DNA of 64,000 nucleotides from Sinomonas notoginsengisoli (GCF_021554725.1 NZ_JAIZDP010000001.1:868001-932000), one strand, 5' to 3'; numbered from the stretch's first letter, positions 54,397 to 62,889 are shown. Numbers and translations are program-made. The notes: a model not told the origin generated them from the letters alone.

Positions 54397-55674
54397 GTGA
54401 GTTGGACCCCCACACGCGTGTTCGTCGCCAGGCTCCTCGGCCTCGACGTGTTCGACCCTGCCGGCGACAGGGTCGGGCGACTGCGCGACGTCGTCGTGCT
54501 CCCCCGCGGCGAGCGGCCCCCCCAGGCAGTGGGGATCGTCGTGGAAGTTCCCGGAAAGCGCCGGGTGTTCGTTCCGATGACGCGTGTGACGAGCATGGAC
54601 CAGTCCCAGATCATCACGACGGGGCTCATCAACCTGCGCCGGTTCGAGCAGCGCGGTGCGGAGCAGCTCGTTCTGGGCGACGTCTTCGACCGCCATGTGA
54701 CGCTGGTGGAGGACGGCACCGAGGCCGCCATTGAAGATCTGGCCATGGACCAGCAGCGCAACGGCGACTGGCTCGTGAGCAAGCTGTTCGTGCGGCGGCT
54801 GCAGGGCGGACGCGGGCTGCGGAGCCTGCGGCGCGGAGAGACTCTGCTCGTCGACTGGGAGGACACGCGCCATGCCGCCGGCCAGCCCCGCGGCGCGACG
54901 CAGTTCCTCGCCACCCACGAGGACCTCAAGCCCGCGGACTTCGCTGACGCCATGCAGGAGATGAGCGACCAGCGCCGCTTCGAGGTCGTCTCAGAACTCC
55001 AGGACGAGCGCCTCGCCGACGTCCTCCAGGAGCTCCCCGAGGACGACCAGGTCGAGATCCTCTCCGCACTCGACCTCGAGCGCGCCGCCGACGTGCTCGA
55101 GGAAATGGACCCGGACGATGCCGCGGACCTCCTTGGCGACCTCCCGGTCGAGAAGGCAGAGGAGCTCCTGCGGCTCATGGAGCCCGAGGAGGCCGAGGAT
55201 GTGCGCCGGCTCCTGCAGTACGACGAGGGCACTGCCGGGTCGGTCATGACCCCGGTCCCCGTGGTGCTGCCGCCCGAGGCCACCGTCGCCGAGGCCCTCG
55301 CCCACGTGCGCCGCGAGGAGCTCAGCCCCGCGCTCGCCTCGGCGATCTTCATCTGCCGGCCGCCGCTCGAGACCCCTACCGGCAGGTATCTTGGCACCGT
55401 CCACATCCAGCAGCTCCTGCGCAGCGCTCCTCCCGAGCAGCTCGGCTCGATCGTGGACAAGAACCTCGAGCCGATCCAGGACCTCGCGTCCATCGGCGAG
55501 GTAGCCCACGTCATGGCCCAGTACAACCTGAATTCCATCGCGGTAGTCAACGAGGCCGGCCGGCTCGTGGGTGCCGTCACCGTTGACGACCTCCTCGACC
55601 ACCTCCTGCCCGATGACTGGCGCGTGCATGAGGACGGCGAGCCTGTGAAGAAGTTCGGAGGACGTTTTGGCTGA
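54397..55674 (+). CDS. MgtE-like protein (N domain plus CBS pair) lacking the transport domain
   Basis: 425 aa. A PRC-barrel-like N-terminus (FVARLLGLDVFDPAGDRVGRLRDVVV, residues about 5-165) precedes MgtE_N helical repeats (DVLQELPEDDQVEIL, DVLEEMDPDDAADLLGDLP) and a CBS pair (about 285-410, GTAGSVMTPVPVVLP and IAVVNEAGRLVGAVTVDDLLDHLLP). MgtE would continue with five membrane helices, but this protein ends after the CBS domains, so it cannot be a channel alone. Acidic MgtE_N and CBS domains sense Mg2+ in MgtE. It starts an operon with a DUF1003 gene (8-bp overlap) and mrp. Confidence 0.9.
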   Translation: MSWTPTRVFVARLLGLDVFDPAGDRVGRLRDVVVLPRGERPPQAVGIVVEVPGKRRVFVPMTRVTSMDQSQIITTGLINLRRFEQRGAEQLVLGDVFDRHVTLVEDGTEAAIEDLAMDQQRNGDWLVSKLFVRRLQGGRGLRSLRRGETLLVDWEDTRHAAGQPRGATQFLATHEDLKPADFADAMQEMSDQRRFEVVSELQDERLADVLQELPEDDQVEILSALDLERAADVLEEMDPDDAADLLGDLPVEKAEELLRLMEPEEAEDVRRLLQYDEGTAGSVMTPVPVVLPPEATVAEALAHVRREELSPALASAIFICRPPLETPTGRYLGTVHIQQLLRSAPPEQLGSIVDKNLEPIQDLASIGEVAHVMAQYNLNSIAVVNEAGRLVGAVTVDDLLDHLLPDDWRVHEDGEPVKKFGGRFG

Positions 55675-56278
55675 GCCCCGCAAGCTGCCCGGTCTGGATA
55701 CGCCCCTCGAGCAGCGAACGCGGCTCATTCCCCGCCTCAGTCCCGACCCTGACGCGTTCGGCCGCTTCGCCGAGAGCTTCGCGCGGTACATGGGCACACC
55801 GCGCTTCCTCCTATACATGACGCTCTTCTGTGTCGCCTGGCTCGGATGGAACACCTTCGGGCCCGAGGAGTGGCAGTTCGACCCGAAGGCGCTGAACTAC
55901 ACCCTCCTGACGCTGCTCCTCTCGCTCCAGGCCTCGTACGCCGCGCCGCTCATCCTGCTCGCGCAGAACCGGCAGGACGACCGCGACAGGGTGCAGATCG
56001 AACAGGACCGTTCGCGGAACGAGCGCAGCCTCGCCGACACCGAATACCTCACCCGGGAGCTCGCCTCTCTGCGCCTTGCGCTGCGCGAGGTGGCCACCCG
56101 TGACTTTGTCCGGTCTGAGCTCCGCTCCCTCCTCGAGGACCTCGCAAGCGACGCGGAGGAACGGGATGTCGAGCGGCGCGTCGAGGCCAAGGCCCGCAAG
56201 GAACGCAAGGAACGCAAGCAGCACAGCCCCAAGACGCAGCAGGTCCCGAGGATCCTTGAGACGGATGGCACCGAATGA
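55667..56278 (+). CDS. DUF1003 membrane protein
   Basis: 203 aa from a TTG at 55667 preceded by GGAGGACG, overlapping the MgtE-like stop by 8 bp. DUF1003 features are FARYMGTPRFLLYMTLFCVAWLGWN and PLILLAQNRQDDRDR, with two transmembrane helices (about 48-65 and 80-100). A charged coiled-coil C-terminus (about 105-185) contains KARKERKERKQ. Its stop overlaps mrp (ATGA). The family is membrane-bound and of unknown function. The operon with a putative Mg2+-sensing protein hints at an ion-related role. Confidence 0.9.
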   Translation: MAEPRKLPGLDTPLEQRTRLIPRLSPDPDAFGRFAESFARYMGTPRFLLYMTLFCVAWLGWNTFGPEEWQFDPKALNYTLLTLLLSLQASYAAPLILLAQNRQDDRDRVQIEQDRSRNERSLADTEYLTRELASLRLALREVATRDFVRSELRSLLEDLASDAEERDVERRVEAKARKERKERKQHSPKTQQVPRILETDGTE

Positions 56279-57399
56279 GCACGCCGCCTGTCTCCGAGGG
56301 CGAGGTCCGCACGGCGCTGCACCAGGTCATCGACCCGGAGCTCCGCCGTCCGATCGATGAGCTCGGTATGCTCCAGTCGGTGATGGTCGACGGCGCACGG
56401 GTCGCCGTCCGCGTGCTGCTCACCATCGCGGGGTGCCCGCTGCGCGGCACGATCGAAGGCGATGTACGGGCTGCGCTCGCTGGAGTCCGGGGGGTCGAGG
56501 ACATCGTGGTCGAGCTGGACGTCATGAGTCCCCAGCAGCGGCAGGAACTCAGGGAACGCCTCCGCCCCGAACGCGGCATTCCATTCAGCCGGCCCGGTTC
56601 GCTGACCAAGGTGTATGCCGTGGCCAGCGGGAAGGGTGGGGTCGGCAAGTCCTCGGTGACTGTCAACCTCGCCTGCGAACTGGCCTCGCGCGGGCTGCGC
56701 GTGGGCATCGTCGACGCGGACGTCCACGGCTTCTCGGTCCCGGGGCTCCTAGGGGCCAGCGGCACGCCGACCCAGGTGGACGACATGATCCTGCCCCCCG
56801 TGGCCCACGGAGTCAAAGTCATCTCGATCGGGATGTTCGTGAAGGGGAACCGGCCCGTCGCCTGGCGCGGCCCCATGCTGCACCGCGCGCTCGAGCAGTT
56901 CCTCGGAGACGTGTTCTTCGGTGACCTCGACGTGCTGTTCCTCGACCTTCCGCCCGGCACGGGGGACGTCGCGATCTCGGTCTCGCAGCTGCTGCCCAAC
57001 GCGGAACTCCTCGTCGTCACCACGCCGCAGGCGGCCGCGGCGGAGGTCGCCGAGCGGGCCGGTTCCGTCTCCGCGCAGACGGGCCAGAAGGTTGCCGGAG
57101 TGATCGAGAACATGTCTGGGCTGACCCTCCCAGACGGCACGGTGATGGAGATATTCGGCAGCGGCGGGGGCCAGCGGGTTGCCGCCAGGCTCACGGAAGT
57201 GCTCGGGGCCCCGGTCGAGGTGCTCGGGCAGGTGCCACTGGATGTCGCGCTGCGTGAGGGCGGGGACGCTGGGCTGCCCATCGTCCTGGGCCGCCCGGAC
57301 TCCCCCGCCGCCACCGTTCTGCGGAGCATTGCCGACCGTCTGGCGGCGCGGCCGCGCGGGCTCGCGGGCAGGAGCCTGGGCGTGGCACCCGCACTCTGA
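56275..57399 (+). CDS. mrp: Mrp/NBP35-type P-loop ATPase (ApbC family)
   Basis: 374 aa. An N-terminal MIP18/DUF59 domain (about 8-90, VIDPELRRPIDELGM and TIAGCPLRG) is followed by the P-loop SGKGGVGKSSVTVNLACELA, VDADVHGFSVPGLLG and VLFLDLPPGTGDVAIS. The CxxC usually seen near the end (ENMS...CPHC in enterobacterial ApbC) is absent; the same place reads SGLTLPDGTVMEIFG. Mrp proteins carry iron-sulfur clusters to target proteins. It overlaps the DUF1003 gene by 4 bp. Confidence 0.93.
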   Translation: MSTPPVSEGEVRTALHQVIDPELRRPIDELGMLQSVMVDGARVAVRVLLTIAGCPLRGTIEGDVRAALAGVRGVEDIVVELDVMSPQQRQELRERLRPERGIPFSRPGSLTKVYAVASGKGGVGKSSVTVNLACELASRGLRVGIVDADVHGFSVPGLLGASGTPTQVDDMILPPVAHGVKVISIGMFVKGNRPVAWRGPMLHRALEQFLGDVFFGDLDVLFLDLPPGTGDVAISVSQLLPNAELLVVTTPQAAAAEVAERAGSVSAQTGQKVAGVIENMSGLTLPDGTVMEIFGSGGGQRVAARLTEVLGAPVEVLGQVPLDVALREGGDAGLPIVLGRPDSPAATVLRSIADRLAARPRGLAGRSLGVAPAL

Positions 57400-57443
57400 C
57401 GGTCTCACCGACGAGGGTGCTGCCAGGACCCCCGCGACCACAT

Positions 57444-57479
57444 GCCAGAGACCCGCAAGTGATGCTGCGGGTCTCTGGC
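57444..57479. terminator. Hairpin between mrp and tatB
   Basis: GCCAGAGACCCGCA and TGCGGGTCTCTGGC form a perfect 14-bp stem with an 8-nt loop, 44 bp after mrp and 31 bp beyond the convergent tatB stop. Confidence 0.8.
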
Positions 57480-57510
57480 GGAGTACTGTGGGGTCTCGCG
57501 TCGGGGTGAA

Positions 57511-57903
57511 TCAGGTGGCCTCGGAGTCGAACGGCGCCTTCTCGCCGTTGGAGAGCCGTTCCACGACCCGGTCAGGCGCGCTGGGAGGTGCCGAGGCAGC
57601 GTTGGCCGCGGCGGTTGTAGCGGCCGCGGTGGATGGCGCCGAAGGGCCATCGTCGTCGAGGAGCGCATTGCGGATGATTTTCCGCGGGTCATACTGACGC
57701 GGATCGTACTTGCGCCAGTCCACCTCGTTCAGGTCTACCCCTGTTTCCTCCTTGAGCTGCTCCTGGGCGCCGGAGGCCATGCGGCGAAGCTCCTTCACGA
57801 TATTCGTGAGCTTCTGGGTGTATTCGGGCAGCCGCTGGGGACCGATCACGAGGATGCCGATGACCAGCAGGATCAGGAATTCCGGGCCGTTGATTCCGAA
57901 CAC
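57511..57903 (-). CDS. tatB: Twin-arginine translocase subunit TatB
   Basis: 130 aa with a GTG start at 57903. MFGINGPEFLILLVIGILVIGPQ (split here at residue 20) is the TatA/B transmembrane helix; its glutamate and the GPxxLP hinge (GPQRLPEY) fit TatB, followed by an amphipathic helix (KLTNIVKELRRMASGAQ). The tail is Ala/Ser-rich. TatB recognises twin-arginine signal peptides with TatC. It lies near anti-sigma and sigma genes, as in mycobacteria (sigE-rseA-htrA-tatB). TAATGT ends 7 nt before the GTG. Confidence 0.92.
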   Translation of the reverse strand: MFGINGPEFLILLVIGILVIGPQRLPEYTQKLTNIVKELRRMASGAQEQLKEETGVDLNEVDWRKYDPRQYDPRKIIRNALLDDDGPSAPSTAAATTAAANAASAPPSAPDRVVERLSNGEKAPFDSEAT

Positions 57904-57910
57904 GCGTGCA

Positions 57911-57916
57911 ACATTA
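57911..57916 (-). promoter_or_regulatory. Possible leaderless -10 (TAATGT) for tatB
   Basis: TAATGT ends 7 nt before the GTG at 57903, in the 57-bp gap after the anti-sigma gene. Confidence 0.45.
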
Positions 57917-57960
57917 CCTTCTGCCCGCGAGGGCGGGCGATTCCGTCGTGGAGAGGGCCA

Positions 57961-58470
57961 TCAGGGCCGCCCTGACGCCCCGAACACCATGCGCAGCCCG
58001 CGTCCGAGCCTGTCGAGGGGCTCGTCGGACGGCGCGGTGGTAGTGGTGGAAGCACTCGGTGCCATGCGGCTCGGCAGGTCCGATCCGGTGGCGGTGCGGA
58101 CGAGCGCCGCGGCCCCGTTCCCCGGTGCCGCAGGATGCTGAGGCTCCCCCGCGACGGCGTACGCCGTGATCGCCAGTGCTGCTGCGCAGGCGGCAGCACC
58201 GGCCAAGGCCGCGAACCCGGCCCGGGTCGCACTCCGTCCCCTCCCGCATCCGCTCTCGGCGTGCTCTTCTTGGGCCGCGAGATACTGTGTGTGCTCGAGC
58301 AGCCTCTCGTGGAGCGCGTGGCTCGCATGTGGGACTTCGGCATGATGCAGGGAAGCGAGGTATCGACGCTCAGTCTCGAGCCTGCCCCGGCAGTCAGCGC
58401 AGCCGCTGACGTGGGCGGTCGATCCAGAATGCTCGTCAGGGAGGAGATCCCTCCACCGTGGCAGACCCAT
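57961..58470 (-). CDS. Zinc-binding anti-sigma factor (RseA-like)
   Basis: 169 aa. HVSGCADCRGRLETERRY gives the zinc anti-sigma motif HxxxCxxC in the first 30 residues. One transmembrane helix is predicted at about 85-107 (AALAGAAACAAALAITAYAV). The remaining extracytoplasmic part is Ser/Thr/Ala/Pro-rich. It follows the sigma gene by 9 bp and should bind and inhibit that sigma factor until envelope stress triggers release. Confidence 0.92.
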   Translation of the reverse strand: MGLPRWRDLLPDEHSGSTAHVSGCADCRGRLETERRYLASLHHAEVPHASHALHERLLEHTQYLAAQEEHAESGCGRGRSATRAGFAALAGAAACAAALAITAYAVAGEPQHPAAPGNGAAALVRTATGSDLPSRMAPSASTTTTAPSDEPLDRLGRGLRMVFGASGRP

Positions 58471-58479
58471 GCAGCCCCC

Positions 58480-59109
58480 TCAGCGCGTGCCGCGGGCGAC
58501 GCGCGGCAGCGAGATCCGCTTCTTGGCAGCGCCCCGACGCGGATCGCGGTGCGCGAGCTTCTCACGCAGAAGCGTTCGGCCACGGTGGATGCGGCTCCGG
58601 ACTGTGCCCAGTTTGACGCCCAGGGCGTCGGCGACCTCGTCATAGGAGAGTCCCTCGAGGTCGCACAGGACAACAGCGGCCCGGAAATCAGGAGGAAGCT
58701 CTTCGAGGGCGGCCTGGACGTCGAGGTCGAGGTTGTTCATCTCGTAGCTGCGCTCCGGCCCGGGCTCCCGTCCGGGGAGCCGCGACTCGGCGTCCTCGGC
58801 CAAGGCGTCGAACCGGATTCGGCCCTTGCGGCGTGCCTGATCGAGGAAGAGGTTCGTGGTGATGCGGTGCAGCCAGCCGTCAAGCGTGCCGGGCCGGAAG
58901 TTCTCGAGCGAGCGGAACACACGGACGAAGACTTCCTGGGTCAGGTCCTCGGCGTCGTGCTGGTTACCCGTGAGCCGGTACGCGAGGCGGTAGACCTTGG
59001 CAGAATGCTGTGTGACGACTTCTTCCCACGTGGGAGGAACCCAAGGCTCGCCCTCGGGGACCTCGTAGGGGGTTGGGGTGGCCGCGGCCGGTCCAGCTGA
59101 CACGTCCAC
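58480..59109 (-). CDS. sigE: ECF RNA polymerase sigma factor SigE-type
   Basis: 209 aa from the GTG at 59109 (GGCAGGTGT upstream); the frame reaches 59238 but the extra 43 residues look like leader. Region 2 is [24 protein letters not shown] with [21 protein letters not shown], and region 4 is [20 protein letters not shown] with [25 protein letters not shown] Pro/Glu-rich N-terminus precedes region 2. It should direct an extracytoplasmic stress response and is controlled by the adjacent anti-sigma factor. Confidence 0.94.
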   Translation of the reverse strand: MDVSAGPAAATPTPYEVPEGEPWVPPTWEEVVTQHSAKVYRLAYRLTGNQHDAEDLTQEVFVRVFRSLENFRPGTLDGWLHRITTNLFLDQARRKGRIRFDALAEDAESRLPGREPGPERSYEMNNLDLDVQAALEELPPDFRAAVVLCDLEGLSYDEVADALGVKLGTVRSRIHRGRTLLREKLAHRDPRRGAAKKRISLPRVARGTR

Positions 59110-59342
59110 ACACCTGCCTTTGCTTCGTCTGCCTGCGGCCCGGCCAGTCGGAGTGCCGGTGTCGATGAGGCCGCTCGGATACTCAAGTGTGCCAGTACAT
59201 GCTGTGAGTTGGCTCGATGTTCCGCCCCCAGCGTACAAGGGCTGGATGCGCGGGCTCCCGCACCCGTTCCAGAAGGAAAGGTCCCAGAACGATAGGCTGG
59301 ATCAGTTCCCCGATGGTCACGGAACCGGAGCGAAAGCGAATC
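59110..59342. promoter_or_regulatory. Divergent region between sigE and O-methyltransferase
   Basis: 233 bp. TAGGCT at 59293-59298 is a possible -10 for the methyltransferase, with GGAG before its ATG. No clear SigE-type (GGAAC...GTT) pair was found for autoregulation. Confidence 0.35.
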
Positions 59343-59975
59343 ATGAGCACCGACAAGTCCACCAGTTGGTCCTACACCGAGGCGTTCGCGTCCGAGGACG
59401 TGGTGTTGGAGCGGGCCCGGGAGCGCTCGTTCGAGCTTGGAGTCACACCGGTGAGCCCGGGAGTCGGAGCAGTCCTGACCGTCCTCGCAGCGGCGTCGAA
59501 ATCGCACGCCGCGGTCGAGATCGGCTCGGGGGCCGGCGTCTCGGGCATCTGCATCCTCCGCGGCCTGCCGGGGCACGCAGTATTCACCACGATTGACCGC
59601 GACGTCGAGCACCTCAAGGCTGCCCGGCAGTCCTTCGCCGAGGCCGGTATCCGGTCCAACCGGATCCGGACCATCCCCGGGAGGGCCGAGGCCGTGCTGC
59701 CGCGGCTCACCGACGGCGCGTACGACCTCGTGTTCGTCGACGCCGACAAGGCCAACGCACTGCTGTACGCAGAGCAGGGGGTCCGGTTGCTCCGTCCCGG
59801 CGGTCTCCTCGTGGTCAACGACGCCTTGGACCGCGACCGCGTCTCCAATCCCGCGCACCGCGAGCCGACGACCATGCGACTGCGCGAACTCCACCGGGCC
59901 CTCGGTTCGGACGAGCGCCTCGCAGCCTCGATCCTCCCCACCGGAGACGGCCTCATCGTCGCCGCGCGCCGATGA
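59343..59975 (+). CDS. SAM-dependent O-methyltransferase (COMT-like)
   Basis: 210 aa from the ATG at 59343. VEIGSGAGVSGICILRGLPG is motif I, TTIDRDVEHLKAARQSFAEAG is the acidic AdoMet-binding turn, and DLVFVDADKANALLYAEQG and LLRPGGLLVVNDALDRDRV complete the class I set typical of family 3 (CCoAOMT-like) enzymes. The substrate is unknown. It is divergent from sigE, matching the Rv1220c-sigE arrangement I recall. Confidence 0.92.
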   Translation: MSTDKSTSWSYTEAFASEDVVLERARERSFELGVTPVSPGVGAVLTVLAAASKSHAAVEIGSGAGVSGICILRGLPGHAVFTTIDRDVEHLKAARQSFAEAGIRSNRIRTIPGRAEAVLPRLTDGAYDLVFVDADKANALLYAEQGVRLLRPGGLLVVNDALDRDRVSNPAHREPTTMRLRELHRALGSDERLAASILPTGDGLIVAARR

Positions 59976-60004
59976 GGTGGAGAGGAATCCCCTGAGACAC
60001 GCCG

Positions 60005-60030
60005 AGGGCCGGTCCCATGAGACCGGCCCT
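60005..60030. terminator. Bidirectional hairpin
   Basis: AGGGCCGGTC pairs perfectly with GACCGGCCCT (10 bp, CCATGA loop), 29 bp after the methyltransferase and 15 bp beyond the convergent DUF3117 stop; TTGAT follows on the plus strand. Confidence 0.75.
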
Positions 60031-60045
60031 TGATGAAGCTTCTGC

Positions 60046-60213
60046 CTACTTCGTGACGCCGACGAGGCATTCCTTGAGCTCCGCTGCCTCCTCGGCATTG
60101 AGCTCGACGACCAACCGACCGCCACCCTCGAGTGGGACCCGCATGATCAGGCTCCGGCCCTCCTTGGTGACCTCCATCGGCCCATCACCGGTACGCGGTT
60201 TCATGGCTGCCAT
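60046..60213 (-). CDS. DUF3117 family small protein
   Basis: 55 aa, beginning MAAMKPRTGDGPMEVTKEGR and ending ECLVGVTK. It contains IMRVPLEGGGRLVVELNAEE, the highly conserved core of DUF3117. GGAGGGG is 9 nt before the ATG. This tiny protein is widespread in actinobacteria and has no assigned function; its near-invariant sequence suggests an important contact surface. It lies between the methyltransferase and the glycosyltransferase genes, corresponding to Rv1211 as I recall. Confidence 0.93.
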   Translation of the reverse strand: MAAMKPRTGDGPMEVTKEGRSLIMRVPLEGGGRLVVELNAEEAAELKECLVGVTK

Positions 60214-60348
60214 CTGCTTTTCCCCTCCAGTCGGTCATCCGCACGATGTGCTGCTGACAACATTACCAGCCGGCGTACCCTGGGGTAGCCAAGGACCGGT
60301 ACGGGCGTGCCGATTCGGAAGCAGCCAAGGACGGCTCTGCTCACCGCT

Positions 60349-61578
60349 CTACGGCGGCCAGTCGCCTCCCTCGGGCAGCCGGGCCCAGACCCACAGCCAC
60401 ACGACCCACACGATCTGCAGGAGGACGAACATCACGAGCGCGGTCCACCGGTAGGACCGTGATCGGGAGAGGCGGACACCGGCAAGCGCGAGGGGGAACA
60501 GGGGCAGCATCATTCGGAAGGTGCTCGTCTGCGGGTGCAGGACAGCCAGCAGGTAGGCCACGTACGCCCCGCACCACAGTGCCATCTCCACGCCGATGCG
60601 GCGCACGTGCGTGCTCGTGAAGTACAGCGCGGCGACCGCCACGAGTGCGAACGGTGCCAGCATCCCGAAGAACGGCCCGAAGAGAAACTGACCCGTGTCA
60701 AACCAGGGCAGGAAGGGAACGAGCGGTCCGCCGCGCCAGACGGTCTCCGTCGCCGTATAGGCATCCGGGACTCCGGTTTGCCACCACGCGATCAGCGGCC
60801 ATGCCGCCGCGGAGGCGACCCCGGCGGCAGCCAACCCGGCGAGGCGGGCCAGCTCGGCCGCCGTCGTGCGTCCGGTCCTGAGCTGGGCGGCCTTGACCAG
60901 GAACAGGACGCCGAGCATGAGCGCGAACGGAACCCCGACGGGGCGGGTCAGGGCAAGGACGGCGACGACGGGGATCGCGGCCAGATAGCGGCGCTCGACA
61001 ACCCACAAGAGCGCCCATGCCAGGAACAGCAGGGCGAGCGACTCGGCGTACGGGATCTGGAGGATCGGCGAAATGGGGAAGAATGCGACGAAGACGACGC
61101 CCCACAGCGCATCGGAGTGGTCGGCGCGATGCCGGAAGAGCCTGTAGATGACGACGGCGGCAGCGAACCCCGCGACGAGGGCCACCACCTGCGCCCACGC
61201 CTCCCATGGAATCCCCGGGATCCCGCTCAACAGGCGCACGAGCAGGGGGAACACGGGGTAGAACGCCCAGGCATTCTGCTGGAGGCTCCCGGTGGCGGAG
61301 CGCGGCAGAGTGGACGGGTAGCCGTTCTGCACGATCCGGCCGTACCACTCCGAATCCCAGATCTGGACGAAGTGCCAGTAGTCCGGCCGGGGGGCGAGCC
61401 ACGGGTTCACCTCCTGCTGGAGCGCGGCGGCAGCGATAATGCAGAAGCTCACCACGCGGCTCGCGGCGTAGACGACCAGGACTTGGATCCACGACGGGAA
61501 CGCCGCGAATCTGGCCGCCGCGTGGCGGACCCCGGCGCTTAGGGCGGTGTGCAGCACCGTGGGCCGCACATCAGTCAT
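60349..61578 (-). CDS. GT-C family mannosyltransferase-like membrane protein
   Basis: 409 aa with about ten hydrophobic helices. The first extracytoplasmic loop has FVQIWDSEWYGRIVQNGYP, resembling the D-x-E/D catalytic region of GPI mannosyltransferase (PIG-V-like) GT-C enzymes; YPVFPLLVRLLS follows. Such enzymes transfer mannose from polyprenyl-phosphate carriers to lipids or proteins outside the membrane. The acceptor is unknown. It overlaps the preceding DivIVA-like gene by 8 bp, so the two are coupled. Confidence 0.85.
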   Translation of the reverse strand: MTDVRPTVLHTALSAGVRHAAARFAAFPSWIQVLVVYAASRVVSFCIIAAAALQQEVNPWLAPRPDYWHFVQIWDSEWYGRIVQNGYPSTLPRSATGSLQQNAWAFYPVFPLLVRLLSGIPGIPWEAWAQVVALVAGFAAAVVIYRLFRHRADHSDALWGVVFVAFFPISPILQIPYAESLALLFLAWALLWVVERRYLAAIPVVAVLALTRPVGVPFALMLGVLFLVKAAQLRTGRTTAAELARLAGLAAAGVASAAAWPLIAWWQTGVPDAYTATETVWRGGPLVPFLPWFDTGQFLFGPFFGMLAPFALVAVAALYFTSTHVRRIGVEMALWCGAYVAYLLAVLHPQTSTFRMMLPLFPLALAGVRLSRSRSYRWTALVMFVLLQIVWVVWLWVWARLPEGGDWPP

Positions 61579-61924
61579 CGGCAGCCTGCTCCTCCGGGCG
61601 AGCCGCCGGTTCGGCCTTCAGCTGGGCAGTGAGCGCCTGGATCAGTGCGGCCTGGACGCTGATGCGGTCCCGCAGCCGGGCGAGGACCTGGTCTACCTGG
61701 TCCATGCGGTAGCCGCGGAACGCGAGCGCGAACCGCACCGCGTCAATGTCCTCGGGGTTGGGGTGCTCGGGCAGGAGCACAGGCGGCAGGCCGGTCGGCG
61801 GCTCCTCGAGTCCATCCCCCTCAATGGGCGGGAGTGCGCGAGAGGAACCGCGCGCGACACCGACGGCGAACCATGCGAGGCCAGCGGCAAGGAGAATGGC
61901 AATGAAGACGAGGAAGACGCTCAC
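61571..61924 (-). CDS. Short membrane protein with DivIVA-like segment
   Basis: 117 aa from the GTG at 61924, overlapping the LOG-family stop by 4 bp (GTGA). The first 22 residues are one transmembrane helix ([20 protein letters not shown]). After a Pro-rich linker, DIDAVRFALAFRGYRMDQVDQVLARL is the DivIVA N-terminal domain signature, followed by a short coiled coil. DivIVA domains bind curved membrane or form polar assemblies. Coupling to LOG and mannosyltransferase genes suggests a cell-envelope context, without clear function. Confidence 0.8.
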   Translation of the reverse strand: MSVFLVFIAILLAAGLAWFAVGVARGSSRALPPIEGDGLEEPPTGLPPVLLPEHPNPEDIDAVRFALAFRGYRMDQVDQVLARLRDRISVQAALIQALTAQLKAEPAARPEEQAADD

Positions 61925-62799
61925 ACGCCCTCCGTGGTGCCGGCCATTCCGCGCGGCCATCCCTCGTCGTCGGTGTCGTCATCGACGTCGGCATTGCCGA
62001 ACATGCCGCCGCGACGCTCCGTCTCGCCCAACCCCGCGAGGACGCGGGTCACGGCCGCTTCTGGGTCATCGACCACCGAGATGAGCTCCAGATCAGCCTC
62101 GGAGATCATGCCCTCGCCCACGAGCGTCGCTCGGATCCAGTCCACGAGCGGGCTCCAGAACGATGACCCGACAAGTACGATCGGAAACTGCGTCACCTTC
62201 CCTGTCTGGACGAGCACCATGGCTTCGAAGAGCTCATCGAGCGTTCCGAGCCCTCCGGGGAGGACGATGAAACCGTGCGCGTACTTGACGAACATCGTCT
62301 TACGGGCGAAGAAGTACCGGAAGTTGACGCCCAAGTCGACCCACGAGTTGAGGCCGGTCTCGAACGGGAGCTCGATCCCGAGCCCTACCGAGGTGCCCGC
62401 GCCCTCGACGGCTCCGCGGTTGGCGGCCTCCATCGAGCCCGGGCCGCCACCGGTGATGACCGCGACGCCGGAGTCGGCGAGGAGGCGGCCGATGGCGGTG
62501 GCCGTCTCGTAGTACTCCGTGCCGGGCTTGGTCCTGGCCGAGCCGAAGACGCTCACTGCCGGGCCGAGCTCGGCGAGAGCGCCGAATCCCTCGACGAACT
62601 CGCTCTGGATGCGCATCACGCGCCACGGATCTGTGTGGACGAACCGGCCGGCTCCCTTCGTGTCGAGAAGGTGCTGGTCCGCCGTGCCCTGCTGCGTCTG
62701 GCGGCGGCGCAGCTCGATCGGCCCCTTGCGGCGCCATGGAACGTGGGATGCGCTGCGCGAGGTGGTGGGCTCATCGCCCTGCTGCGATTCGGTGCTCAT
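61921..62799 (-). CDS. LOG-family phosphoribohydrolase (TIGR00730)
   Basis: 292 aa. [21 protein letters not shown] holds the PGGxGTxxE motif, and [18 protein letters not shown] is the nucleotide-binding loop with [11 protein letters not shown]. The Ser/Gln-rich first 60 residues are an extension. LOG enzymes release cytokinin bases from their ribose monophosphates; in M. tuberculosis the homologue Rv1205 does this. TAGCCT ends 6 nt before the ATG. It heads a three-gene coupled set (LOG, DivIVA-like, mannosyltransferase). Confidence 0.92.
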   Translation of the reverse strand: MSTESQQGDEPTTSRSASHVPWRRKGPIELRRRQTQQGTADQHLLDTKGAGRFVHTDPWRVMRIQSEFVEGFGALAELGPAVSVFGSARTKPGTEYYETATAIGRLLADSGVAVITGGGPGSMEAANRGAVEGAGTSVGLGIELPFETGLNSWVDLGVNFRYFFARKTMFVKYAHGFIVLPGGLGTLDELFEAMVLVQTGKVTQFPIVLVGSSFWSPLVDWIRATLVGEGMISEADLELISVVDDPEAAVTRVLAGLGETERRGGMFGNADVDDDTDDEGWPRGMAGTTEGV

Positions 62800-62805
62800 G
62801 GACCA

Positions 62806-62811
62806 AGGCTA
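62806..62811 (-). promoter_or_regulatory. Leaderless -10 (TAGCCT) for the LOG gene
   Basis: TAGCCT ends 6 nt before the ATG at 62799. Confidence 0.5.
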
Positions 62812-62877
62812 GTCTCGCTTCAATCACGATTCCCCGCGTATACCGGCGCCATCCGAGCCCCGGCGGCCAATCTCCGT

Positions 62878-62883
62878 TACATT
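62878..62883 (+). promoter_or_regulatory. Leaderless -10 (TACATT) for gluA
   Basis: TACATT ends 6 nt before the ATG at 62890; no ribosome binding site is visible. Confidence 0.5.
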
Positions 62884-62889
62884 TTCCCT

